From assembly GCF_014898095.1 (NCBI RefSeq), contig NZ_CP062946.1:558001-622000 (forward strand): a DNA stretch of 64,000 nt, written 5' to 3'. A program made the translations under genes and the position numbers. This DNA comes from Thalassotalea sp. LPB0316 (GTDB taxonomy: Bacteria; Pseudomonadota; Gammaproteobacteria; Enterobacterales; Alteromonadaceae). The stretch's first letter is position 1. Every line of letters begins with the position of its first letter. Below, piece after piece: positions 26,031-34,486 of this stretch. A model generated the notes under the pieces. That model was not told the origin of the DNA. It made no database searches and was given only the letters and a program-made list of their open reading frames with translations.

Positions 26031-28592
26031 ATGTCGTTATCACGTATACTAATGCTGTTTGCTTTATTCAGTACTAGTGTTTTTGCTTTACCTGTTGAAC
26101 AGTTTTTACCAAAGAACAGTCAACACGATATTGCCATTGCAAAACCTGAACAGGTTTTGGGTTTTGAAGTCGGTGAACGCCACGTTCGTCATTTCCAAGT
26201 GGTCAACTACATGCAAACGCTTGCTCAGCAAAGTGATCGCGTACTTATTGAAGAATTTGGCCGTACGTTTCAGCAACGCCCGCAACTCTTATTAACAATA
26301 TCTAGCCCGAAAAATCTCGCGCGATTAGATGAAATTATTGCTAATCGTCAATTGCCTAATAAGCAAAAGCCCAAAGATGAGCCCTTGGTAATCTGGTTAG
26401 GTTACAGTGTGCACGGCGATGAAATCTCGGGAACCAATGCGGCTTTGGTTGTCGCCTATCACCTTGCTGCAAGCCAAGATAACGCTGTTAAACAGTTACT
26501 TGATGAAGCCATTATTGTGATTGAACCATCGATTAACCCCGACGGCATGGACCGTTTCGTCAATTGGGTTGATACCTTTAGAGGTGCAAGTTTTAACAGT
26601 GATCCAAACCACATTGAACATCACCAAAATTGGCCAACCGGCCGCACTAATCACTTTTGGTTTGATTTAAACCGAGATTGGTTACTACTCTCGCAAATCG
26701 AGTCAAAAAACCGCATCAAACAATTTCACAAATACGCGCCACACGTACTCGGTGATTTCCATGAAATGGGCGCGAACAGCACATACTTCTTTCAACCAGG
26801 TATCCCGTCACGCACGCATCCGCTGACGCCTGAAAGTAACATTACGCTCACTAACGAATTAGCTAATTATCACGCCAGTGCGCTTGATCAAACTAAACAG
26901 CTTTATTTCAGCCAAGAGTCGTTTGATGACTTTTACTATGGCAAAGGCTCAACCTATCCAGATATCAACGCAAGTGTCGGTATTTTATTTGAACAAGCGA
27001 GCTCTCGAGGCTTCGCTCAAGAAACGATCAATGGCTTATTAACCTTTGATCAAACCATTGCTAATCAAGTGACAACCTCTTTCTCAACCATCGAAGGCGC
27101 ATGGCAAAACAAAGATAAACTCAAAGCTCATCGCAAACAGTTCTACCTAGACGGTTTTAAACTCGCAAGTAATCAAGATTTCAAAGGCTATTTATTTAGC
27201 GTAAATAACGATGATTACCGCTTACACAGCTTTATTGAAAAATTACAAGCGCACCAAGTCAAAGTCTACCAAACGAGTCGAGATCAAACCATCAACGGCA
27301 AATTATTTAAAGCTAAGCAAAGTTTTTATGTCCCGTTAGCACAAGCTCAGTATCGAATGATTGAAGCTATGTTTAATCAGCAGACAGATTTTAGAGACAA
27401 TACTTTTTATGATGTATCTGGCTGGACGATACCATTAGCGATGAATATCACTTTTGAGGCCATTACTAAAACCTCTGGCCTTGGTTTAGCGAAACAAAAT
27501 TACCAAATAAACACTCAAACAACTGCGCCATTTACCTCAGGTGCATATGCCTATGCGTTTGATTGGTCACACTCGTTAGCGCCTAAACTGCTTAATCAGT
27601 TGTTGAAAAAAGACATTAAAGTCCGCGTATCAACACAAGACTTCAGCGTAACGAGCCAAGGCAATGTCGTCGATTTCAACGCCGGCACTATCGTTATCCC
27701 GGCAGGTATCCAAACCGCTGATAACTGGGAGCAAACACTCTCGGCCTTGAGCGCTAAAAATGGTATTGAAATATCAGCACTTGATACCGGCTTAACGGTT
27801 AAAGGCATTGATTTAGGTAGCCGCAATATGCAGATTATTAGCCCGATTAATGTCTTATTGGTTGGCGGTAAAGGTGTTTCGCAATACGAAGCCGGTGAAG
27901 TCCTTTATTACCTTGATAATTTAATGCAAATCCCAGTGAGTGTGGTGGAGAAACAACGTCTTGCAAGCATCGATTTAACTCGCTACAGCCATATTATGCT
28001 CGTTAATGGTCGCTACCGAGATTTATCAGAAGTCGCGATAAATAACCTCGCCCTGTGGCTAGAAAACGGCGGCGTGATGATCGGCCAAAAAGCAGGTGCA
28101 CAGTGGCTAGCTCAGCAGTCTTGGTTACGCGCTGATTTTGTCAGTAAAGCAACGTTAGACGACTTATTCGACACGAGCTCACTCGGTTATGGCGATAAAG
28201 AAGCACTAGGGGCTCGCAAACGAATCGCAGGGGCGATTTATCAAAGCGAATTGGATCTCAGTCATCCGCTAACCTTTGGTTATCAGCAAAAAACCTTACC
28301 GTTATTTAAAAACTCAACCCTGATCATGAGGCAGCCACAAACGCCATTTATTAGTGTTGCTACCTACAGCGATAAACCATTAATGAGTGGTTATAGCGAT
28401 CGCAACTTAGTTAATCAAATCGCAAACAATTCAGCGATCATCGCACACAATTACGGCAAAGGTCGGGTCATTGGCTTTACTGATAACTTAACGTTTAGGG
28501 GCTATTGGCTGGGAAGTGCCAAGTTACTCGCCAATAGTTTGTTTTTCTCAAAAGCCTTTTCAGCTCAGGCACCACGCCAAGCACAAGACTAA
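26031..28592 (+). CDS. Secreted M14 family zinc carboxypeptidase-like protein
   Basis: An 853-residue exported protein with a signal peptide (about 1-19, ending VFA). The M14 catalytic domain spans about 40-370. The zinc ligands are His and Glu in SVHGDEISGTNAA at about 129, and NPDGMDRFVNW and DLNRDW follow the carboxypeptidase pattern. The catalytic glutamate probably lies in GILFEQASSRGF. The C-terminal 450 residues include a class I glutamine amidotransferase-like segment (VMLVNGRYRDLSE region, GGVMIGQKAGAQWL). This two-part form is common in Alteromonadales. It is probably a periplasmic or outer-membrane peptidase. Confidence 0.9.
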   Translation: MSLSRILMLFALFSTSVFALPVEQFLPKNSQHDIAIAKPEQVLGFEVGERHVRHFQVVNYMQTLAQQSDRVLIEEFGRTFQQRPQLLLTISSPKNLARLDEIIANRQLPNKQKPKDEPLVIWLGYSVHGDEISGTNAALVVAYHLAASQDNAVKQLLDEAIIVIEPSINPDGMDRFVNWVDTFRGASFNSDPNHIEHHQNWPTGRTNHFWFDLNRDWLLLSQIESKNRIKQFHKYAPHVLGDFHEMGANSTYFFQPGIPSRTHPLTPESNITLTNELANYHASALDQTKQLYFSQESFDDFYYGKGSTYPDINASVGILFEQASSRGFAQETINGLLTFDQTIANQVTTSFSTIEGAWQNKDKLKAHRKQFYLDGFKLASNQDFKGYLFSVNNDDYRLHSFIEKLQAHQVKVYQTSRDQTINGKLFKAKQSFYVPLAQAQYRMIEAMFNQQTDFRDNTFYDVSGWTIPLAMNITFEAITKTSGLGLAKQNYQINTQTTAPFTSGAYAYAFDWSHSLAPKLLNQLLKKDIKVRVSTQDFSVTSQGNVVDFNAGTIVIPAGIQTADNWEQTLSALSAKNGIEISALDTGLTVKGIDLGSRNMQIISPINVLLVGGKGVSQYEAGEVLYYLDNLMQIPVSVVEKQRLASIDLTRYSHIMLVNGRYRDLSEVAINNLALWLENGGVMIGQKAGAQWLAQQSWLRADFVSKATLDDLFDTSSLGYGDKEALGARKRIAGAIYQSELDLSHPLTFGYQQKTLPLFKNSTLIMRQPQTPFISVATYSDKPLMSGYSDRNLVNQIANNSAIIAHNYGKGRVIGFTDNLTFRGYWLGSAKLLANSLFFSKAFSAQAPRQAQD

Positions 28593-28603
28593 AACTCAAA
28601 GCG

Positions 28604-29341
28604 CTAGCGCTTGATACTAAGCGCTAGCGTAAACACCGAAACACTGTTCGCGCCAGCCGCTTTTAGTAATTTTGCCAACGCATCGACGGTACTTCCCGTG
28701 GTTAAGACATCATCAAATATCACAAGGTCTTTGCCCCTAACACTGTATTTGGCATTTAATTGAAAATAGCGCCTTCTTCGCCGACGTTCTTTACCAGATA
28801 AGGTTTTTTGTTGTGACTGCGCTTTCGTTTGATGGAATAAATCTGGCCGGTAATCGCACAGGTCTTTATGCTTAATACGCTTAATAATTTCATGACACTG
28901 ATTAAACCCACGCTGCCCCCAACGCGATGAATGTATCGGCACTATGGTTAAAATAGGAAGTTGCTCGCTTGATAAAGCGCGTAGTAATTGCTCGAGATGG
29001 CTTTCGCTGAGCTGCGCGAGCAATCGAGCGAGCATCAAATGACGCTGATATTTTAATTGGTTAAGCCAGCGGCTAAGCGGCTTTTGATAGGGTGCCAGAC
29101 AATGAAGCTGATCGATCTCGGTCTGCTCAACCGCATTTGAAATAGCTGGATAAGCTAATAAATTGGTGACTGGCCAACGGTTAAAGTCGGCGAGGCAAGT
29201 GGCACAAATCGCTTGATTTATATAGCACGGCAACTGACACAAATAACAATGCCCGAGCGTTGAACACACCGATAAACGCATCGCCTTATCGGCAATTTGT
29301 GAGACCACAAATGACAAATTAGTCATAGAATTCCTTTCCAT
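28604..29341 (-). CDS. ComF family protein (phosphoribosyltransferase-like)
   Basis: A 245-residue ComF/GntX homologue. A zinc-ribbon-like N-terminal Cys set (CYLCQLPC, ICATC) at about 32-56 and the PRPP-binding loop VIFDDVLTTGSTVDALAKLL at about 211 are clear. HSSRWGQRGFNQCHEI is the conserved middle motif. It may start at ATG 29341 or 29326. It is divergent from bioH with a 54-bp shared promoter gap, the conserved bioH-gntX arrangement. ComF homologues act in DNA uptake in some bacteria; the role here is not shown. Confidence 0.92.
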   Translation of the reverse strand: MERNSMTNLSFVVSQIADKAMRLSVCSTLGHCYLCQLPCYINQAICATCLADFNRWPVTNLLAYPAISNAVEQTEIDQLHCLAPYQKPLSRWLNQLKYQRHLMLARLLAQLSESHLEQLLRALSSEQLPILTIVPIHSSRWGQRGFNQCHEIIKRIKHKDLCDYRPDLFHQTKAQSQQKTLSGKERRRRRRYFQLNAKYSVRGKDLVIFDDVLTTGSTVDALAKLLKAAGANSVSVFTLALSIKR

Positions 29342-29395
29342 AACAAATAGCGCTCACGTAAAATAACTATTTCAATTGGTACAATACAATTAATC

Positions 29396-30169
29396 ATGGC
29401 TGAAAATAACAGTAATTCCACCCCGATAACCAAAAAAACGCTAGTCCTGTTGCACGGCTGGGGTGTTAACTCAGCTATTTTTGAGCCATTAAGCCAGCAA
29501 CTCAGCCCTTATTTTCAGGTCGTTTGTCTTGATTTGCCCGGCTTTGGCGACAGCATCAACACTAGCCCAATCCCCTATGTTCTCGAAAGCGTTGCAGAGA
29601 TGGTCGCTAACCAAATACCTGACAACTCGATACTCGCAGGCTGGTCGTTAGGCGGCTTAGTTGCGACAAAGATTGCACTAAACCACAGTGAAAAAGTCAG
29701 TAAACTCATCCACATCGCATCAAGCCCTTGTTTTGTTGTCAAAGACGCTTGGCCAGGCATAAAAGCCAATGTGCTAGCGAGCTTTCATCAACAACTTGAC
29801 GCCAATATCAGTAAAACACTGTCTGGCTTTTTAAAACTACAAGCCATGGGTAGCCCGCATGTAAGAGAAGATATTCGGCTCATTCAGCAGCTCGTTGAAC
29901 AAAAGCCGCAACCATCAAAGTTGGTGTTAGATAGCGGCTTAAATATTCTTGAACAAGTCGACTTACGCGATCAGTTAGCCAATATTCAGCAACCGTTTTT
30001 GCGGATTTACGGCAAGCTTGACTCGTTAGTACCAAATAAAGCCGTCGAACTCATTGATCAACTAGCGCCAAACAGCAAAAGCGTTGTTGTAGAAAAAGCT
30101 TCACATGCCCCTTTCATTTCCCATCAGGTTGAATTTATTGATATTTTAAAAGCGTGGCTAGACAATTAA
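29396..30169 (+). CDS. bioH: Pimeloyl-ACP methyl ester carboxylesterase BioH
   Basis: A 257-residue alpha/beta hydrolase. The oxyanion-hole segment LVLLHGWGVNSAIFEPL, the nucleophile elbow AGWSLGGLVA (Ser), the acid residue in RIYGKLDSLVP, and the His of KASHAPFISH form the expected triad. It hydrolyses the methyl ester of pimeloyl-ACP in biotin synthesis. Divergent from the comF homologue, with nfuA nearby, as in other gammaproteobacteria; this context supports BioH over a generic hydrolase. Confidence 0.92.
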   Translation: MAENNSNSTPITKKTLVLLHGWGVNSAIFEPLSQQLSPYFQVVCLDLPGFGDSINTSPIPYVLESVAEMVANQIPDNSILAGWSLGGLVATKIALNHSEKVSKLIHIASSPCFVVKDAWPGIKANVLASFHQQLDANISKTLSGFLKLQAMGSPHVREDIRLIQQLVEQKPQPSKLVLDSGLNILEQVDLRDQLANIQQPFLRIYGKLDSLVPNKAVELIDQLAPNSKSVVVEKASHAPFISHQVEFIDILKAWLDN

Positions 30170-30275
30170 AAAGATGTTAATCGAACTCCACCAAAGCCTA
30201 ATAAATACTGGACTTCAGCCGCATTTTGGTCAATAATTAAACGAATGAATTATCTCATATAGTGTGGAGGCTGTT

Positions 30276-30569
30276 ATGGAAATTCAATCTGCGTTTAATG
30301 CTGGCGTTGCTGGTTATAACAACGCTACCGAAGCGGCGACAGAAGCGGCGAGTAACATTGCACGTGAAACAGCGCGCAATGATCAAGCTCAGCAAACACT
30401 GGAAACTGAGCAAACGCCAGCACCGCAACCAACAACAACCAATGAGCCAGTGAATTTAACTGAAGAAGTGGTTAATTTACGCGTAGCGGAACTGCAAGCT
30501 CAAGCCTCTGCACAAGCTATTCAAACAGCTGATGACACCTTAGGCACACTGCTCGACGTGCGCGTTTAA
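30276..30569 (+). CDS. Small hypothetical protein before the SprA-type metalloprotease
   Basis: A 97-residue Ala/Gln/Thr-rich soluble protein that I cannot assign. The N-terminus MEIQSAFNAGVAGYNNATEAATEAASNIA resembles the N-terminal heptad-like pattern of flagellar rod or hook proteins, but no flagellar gene is nearby. A Pro/Thr/Gln linker at about 45-57 separates two helical parts. ATG at 30276 follows GTGGAGG at a good distance; an in-frame upstream ATG at 30264 lies before that site and is less likely. It precedes the metalloprotease gene by 68 bp and may be in the same operon. Confidence 0.7.
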   Translation: MEIQSAFNAGVAGYNNATEAATEAASNIARETARNDQAQQTLETEQTPAPQPTTTNEPVNLTEEVVNLRVAELQAQASAQAIQTADDTLGTLLDVRV

Positions 30570-30637
30570 TCAGTTTTTTGGATAACAGATAATTAAAGGT
30601 TTTCAGCAAAATTTTTAGTTAGGGTTTACGTAGCAAG

Positions 30638-31606
30638 ATGAACATTACACCGCAAGCAACACAGCTTCCACTCGCCACTGTGGTTAATCCGCAGACGGAT
30701 AGCTTGCGCCGTGAAAATGTTCAACGCGAAGTTATCACCCAACCTGTGGCAGTAAAGCCATCACTTGCCGAACAAAAACCCGCCGGCGATAAAGAGCGGG
30801 CGAGAACGCCAGGCCAGCTCAATGAGCAAGTTGATTTTGCCCAATTAGAAAAAAATGCGGCCCAAGCCAAAGCCACGATTAACGGTCAGCAAGAGCAAAA
30901 CAGCGAGCAAAACCCACAACAACAGCAAAACCAAGATCCTTCGTCGGAAGATAGCGGCAACAAAGAATCGGCACAACCAAGCCAAGAGCAAGTTGTAGAG
31001 CAAAAAGTCATTGAGCAAATGAAAGCTCGAGATACCGAAGTAAGGCTTCACGAGCAAGCGCATGACGCAGTGGGCGGCTCTTACACTGGTGCGCCAAGTT
31101 ACACTTATCAAACTGGCCCAGACGGTAAACGCTACATTGTTGATGGCGAAGTGTCAGTCGATCTTTCTAAAATACCCAATGATCCGCAAGCGACAATCGT
31201 TAAAATGCGCAAGGTTTACAGCGCGGCATTGGCACCGGCAGAGCCATCTGCGCAAGATCGACGAGTAGCTCAAAAGGCAAATAAAGCTATCGTTGAAGCT
31301 CAAGCAGAATTACGCGCTGAAAAAACCGGGATGAGCGAAGCAAAATCGTCGTCGATTGGGCCAAATAAAGTTGATTTAGACAAGCAAGGCTCGATAGAAA
31401 GCGACGAATTATTTGCCGAGAGTTCGCGCCAGCAAAGTAAAGATTTTGATCAGTTTATCAATGAAACACTTGCTTCTCAGGAAACCATTGCGCCAAGCCA
31501 AGACAGCCTATTTAGTCAGCGAGCCAATGTTATCAATAGCTTCTACAGCAATATTGGCAATGCTTATGATAGGCCACCACGCTCACAGTTTGAGTTGACG
31601 GCATAA
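30638..31606 (+). CDS. Putative metalloprotease, SprA-related family
   Basis: A 322-residue protein. A disordered, Gln-rich N-terminal part (about 1-120) precedes a compact domain at about 125-235 that carries the zinc motif HEQAH within EVRLHEQAHDAVGGSYTGAP. SYTYQTGPDGKRYIVDGEV and a PNDPQATIVKMRKVYSAAL stretch follow, all typical of the SprA-related (CJM1_0395-type) family. The tail is again low-complexity. No signal peptide is visible. Catalysis is inferred from the HExxH motif; the target is unknown. Confidence 0.85.
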   Translation: MNITPQATQLPLATVVNPQTDSLRRENVQREVITQPVAVKPSLAEQKPAGDKERARTPGQLNEQVDFAQLEKNAAQAKATINGQQEQNSEQNPQQQQNQDPSSEDSGNKESAQPSQEQVVEQKVIEQMKARDTEVRLHEQAHDAVGGSYTGAPSYTYQTGPDGKRYIVDGEVSVDLSKIPNDPQATIVKMRKVYSAALAPAEPSAQDRRVAQKANKAIVEAQAELRAEKTGMSEAKSSSIGPNKVDLDKQGSIESDELFAESSRQQSKDFDQFINETLASQETIAPSQDSLFSQRANVINSFYSNIGNAYDRPPRSQFELTA

Positions 31607-31644
31607 AACCGAAAACAAAGAACAAACGATAAAGAACAAGCACA

Positions 31645-31680
31645 AAAAAGGGAGAGTAAACTAATTACTCTCCCTTGTTT
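31645..31680 (+). terminator. Terminator between the SprA-type gene and pyrE
   Basis: AAGGGAGAGTAA and TTACTCTCCCTT pair perfectly around five bases, with an A-run before and TTGTTT after. It lies between convergent genes and may work in both directions. Confidence 0.85.
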
Positions 31681-31724
31681 GCTATCTAGACATTATTGCT
31701 TCAATTGGCATGACACCAAACGAA

Positions 31725-32366
31725 TTAAATGCCGTAATCTTGGCGATATTGCTTAATGTTCGCTAAGTGCTCAGCCATTTCTGGTTTATCTTCAAGGTAG
31801 CTAATGAGATCAGCAAGGGTGACAATCGAAATCACTTTCGTGCCAAAGTCACGCTCAACTTCTTGGATTGCAGATAACTCACCTTTGCCTTTCTCTTGGC
31901 GATCTAAGGCAATTAACACGCCTGATAACTCAGCGCCATTGGCTTGAATAATTTCCATTGATTCGCGAATCGCGGTACCTGCGGTGATCACATCATCAAC
32001 CAACATCACCTTGCCTTCAAGCGCACTACCTACTAGGTTGCCACCTTCACCGTGGGTTTTCGCTTCTTTGCGGTTAAAGCAGTATGGCATATCCATATTA
32101 TGGTGATCGGCCAATGCTACCGCTGTTGTTGTTGCGATCGGAATACCTTTGTATGCTGGACCAAATAATAAATCAAACTCAATGTCGGCATCAGCTAAGG
32201 CTGATGCGTAAAAGCGACCTAAACGCGCTAAATCGCCACCGGTATTAAATAAACCAGCATTAAAAAAGTAAGGACTTGTGCGGCCAGATTTCAAGGTGAA
32301 CTGACCAAAACGCAACACCTGCTTTGACAGTGCAAATTCAATAAACTCTTTTTGATACGCTTTCAT
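31725..32366 (-). CDS. pyrE: Orotate phosphoribosyltransferase
   Basis: A 213-residue enzyme of pyrimidine synthesis that joins orotate and PRPP. The PRPP-binding motif [18 protein letters not shown] is at about 120-137, the substrate segments are [11 protein letters not shown] and [15 protein letters not shown], and [12 protein letters not shown] is conserved. The length and the C-terminal YRQDYGI match E. coli PyrE. It follows rph after 13 bp, as in enterobacteria, so rph-pyrE form an operon. Confidence 0.98.
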   Translation of the reverse strand: MKAYQKEFIEFALSKQVLRFGQFTLKSGRTSPYFFNAGLFNTGGDLARLGRFYASALADADIEFDLLFGPAYKGIPIATTTAVALADHHNMDMPYCFNRKEAKTHGEGGNLVGSALEGKVMLVDDVITAGTAIRESMEIIQANGAELSGVLIALDRQEKGKGELSAIQEVERDFGTKVISIVTLADLISYLEDKPEMAEHLANIKQYRQDYGI

Positions 32367-32379
32367 GTTAGTTCCTTTC

Positions 32380-33093
32380 TTAATTTAGAGCCGATTTTTG
32401 GGCGTCAAATAATTCATTAATGCCATGCTTAGCAAGTTGCATCATTTCATTCATCTCATCAAAGCTAAATGGCTCTTCTTCTGCTGTGCCTTGTACTTCA
32501 ATTAACTTGCCTGTATCTGTCATGACAACGTTCATATCAGTTTCAGCAGCCGCATCTTCAAGATATTCTAGATCAGCAATTGGTACGCCTTGGTAAACAC
32601 CAACAGAAACCGCAGCAATCATGTGCTTTAATGGGTTGGTTTTGATGATTTCTTTTGCGCGCATATAATTAAGTGCTTCAACTAATGCAACACAAGCACC
32701 CGTAATAGAAGCCGTGCGCGTGCCACCATCAGCTTGAATGACATCACAATCAATCGTAATAGTATTTTCACCCAAGGCAGCTAAATCTACTGCTGCACGT
32801 AACGAGCGAGCAATTAAACGCTGAATTTCCATCGTGCGGCCACCTTGTTTACCCGAAGCGGCTTCACGGCGCATACGCGTATGAGTAGAGCGTGGCAACA
32901 TACCATATTCTGCCGTCACCCAGCCTTTGCCCTGACCTTTCAAAAAGCGCGGTACACCTTCTTCAACGGTTGCTGTACAAATGACTTTGGTCTCACCAAA
33001 TTCAATTAAGATTGAACCTTCAGCGTGTGCGGTAAAATTACGAGTAATGGTAACTGGGCGAATCTGCCCTGGAGTTCTGCCACTTGGACGCAT
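32380..33093 (-). CDS. rph: Ribonuclease PH
   Basis: A 237-residue phosphorolytic 3'-5' exoribonuclease that trims tRNA 3' ends. The start [20 protein letters not shown], the RNA-binding ERR-like [21 protein letters not shown], the catalytic [19 protein letters not shown] and the final [18 protein letters not shown] are diagnostic. It is full length (unlike the frameshifted copy of E. coli K-12). First gene of the rph-pyrE operon. Its usual divergent neighbour yicC lies 9.6 kb away in this genome. Confidence 0.98.
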   Translation of the reverse strand: MRPSGRTPGQIRPVTITRNFTAHAEGSILIEFGETKVICTATVEEGVPRFLKGQGKGWVTAEYGMLPRSTHTRMRREAASGKQGGRTMEIQRLIARSLRAAVDLAALGENTITIDCDVIQADGGTRTASITGACVALVEALNYMRAKEIIKTNPLKHMIAAVSVGVYQGVPIADLEYLEDAAAETDMNVVMTDTGKLIEVQGTAEEEPFSFDEMNEMMQLAKHGINELFDAQKSALN

Positions 33094-33325
33094 GTTATGA
33101 CATTCCTATAAAACTAAAATTGGCGTAATTATAAAGGTATGTGAATAAATATAACACAGCCAGATGAAATCAATTTTCACGCTTAGCCATAAACCAAGCT
33201 AAGATCTGTAAGCCTCAACGATAGCGACATCGACCAATTGATAACATATACTGATAATTAACTGAAAGAATGTCTGACTTGGCTAGGTCTGTTAAAACAG
33301 AATGTAAAAATGGAATATCAGTATT

Positions 33326-33841
33326 ATGAAATTTGTTGTTAGTGTGCTACTTGCCTTAGCACTTGTCACCAGTACTCAAGTGTTAGCCTCTTCCCTTCAG
33401 CACACGTTACCACAGTACAGTAAACAATTTGACGACACTCGCGATCCCTTTAAAGATGCGATCCATGCAATAAATCTTGCCAAAGAAACCAACCGCAATA
33501 TCTTGATCAAAATAGGCGGAGAATGGTGTGGTTGGTGTCACAAAATGGATAAATTCTTAAAAGATAACCCAGATATTTACGCCCAACTTCACAACAACTT
33601 TGTTTTACTCAAAGTTAATGTTAGCGACACCAATGAAAACGCAGAATTTATGAAAGGCCTACCACCTGTGGAAGGCTACCCGCATATGTATGTCACGACA
33701 GCTACCGGTAAAATGCTGTTGTCGAAAGATACTGCGGAGTTTTTAGATGACGAAGAGTATTCTCGTACTCAGTGGCTAACTTTTATTGAAAACTGGCAAC
33801 CAACGGGCGCCAAAGCAATCGCCATTCAAGCGGGTCATTAG
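33326..33841 (+). CDS. Secreted thioredoxin-like protein
   Basis: A 171-residue protein with a signal peptide (about 1-21, ending LAS) and a thioredoxin fold. The redox motif is CGWC in IKIGGEWCGWCHKMDKFL at about 70-73, and PPVEGYPHMYVTTATGK holds the cis-proline. It is related to DUF255/thioredoxin_7 types. GMC oxidoreductase genes follow after 9 bp, so it is the first gene of a three-gene unit and may keep an exported partner in the right thiol state. Confidence 0.88.
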   Translation: MKFVVSVLLALALVTSTQVLASSLQHTLPQYSKQFDDTRDPFKDAIHAINLAKETNRNILIKIGGEWCGWCHKMDKFLKDNPDIYAQLHNNFVLLKVNVSDTNENAEFMKGLPPVEGYPHMYVTTATGKMLLSKDTAEFLDDEEYSRTQWLTFIENWQPTGAKAIAIQAGH

Positions 33842-33850
33842 GAGGAGCAG

Positions 33851-34486
33851 GTGTCGTTTTTTGATAAAAATTACCAAACACCAAGTTGGTACAAAACCAA
33901 AGTATCACGCCGAAGCATTTTAAAATCAGCCGCTGGTGCTAGCGCAATCGTTGCAATGCCAAGTATCGCGTTTTCGGGTGGCAAGACATCGGTTAATTTA
34001 GCCCAAGAGCCTTGGTTAACCTTAGATGCAGTGGTTAATCATTTACTGCCAAGCTCCAATTCAGGCCCAGGCGCAAAAGAATTACAAATCACCCAATACC
34101 TCTATTTGTTGATCAAAACCCAACCTATCGATGATGCCGAAAAAACCTTCATTCAAAATGGCGTAGGCTGGTTAAATGGCTATAGCCAAAGCCAAACCCA
34201 ACAAGATTTTGCGCAGCTCGACAACGACACTAAAGAAACTATGTTACGGGCGATTAGTAACTCCGAAGCTGGCTACAACTGGATCAATACCCTGATCAAC
34301 TATATATACGAAGCATCACTTTCCGCGCCAAGCTACGGCGGTAACCCCAATGGTATTGGTTGGCAATGGCTCGAGCACAAAGCCGGCTTTCCACTACCGC
34401 CAAAAGGCAAACGCTATTTCGAACTCCCCGGCAGCCACCGTATATCTGTGAGTCAGGTCACCAAAGAGGAATCTACCAAGTCATGA
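33851..34486 (+). CDS. Gluconate 2-dehydrogenase subunit 3 family protein (Tat-exported)
   Basis: A 211-residue protein with a twin-arginine signal (SRRSILKSAAGASAIVAMP at about 19-37) and the small-subunit domain of FAD-dependent sugar/alcohol dehydrogenases (LTLDAVVNHLLPSSNSGPGA; PSYGGNPNGIGWQWLEHKAG). GTG at 33851 is preceded by AGGAGGAG. It overlaps the following GMC gene by 4 bases (ATGA). In known dehydrogenases this subunit carries the Tat signal for both proteins, which fits the lack of a signal in the GMC partner. Confidence 0.9.
   Translation: MSFFDKNYQTPSWYKTKVSRRSILKSAAGASAIVAMPSIAFSGGKTSVNLAQEPWLTLDAVVNHLLPSSNSGPGAKELQITQYLYLLIKTQPIDDAEKTFIQNGVGWLNGYSQSQTQQDFAQLDNDTKETMLRAISNSEAGYNWINTLINYIYEASLSAPSYGGNPNGIGWQWLEHKAGFPLPPKGKRYFELPGSHRISVSQVTKEESTKS

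Noticed and set aside
28595..28630. Repeated AAGCGCTAGCG palindromes between the M14 and comF genes
   Set aside because: Two short palindromes, one inside the comF coding end; no T-run, so not called as a terminator.
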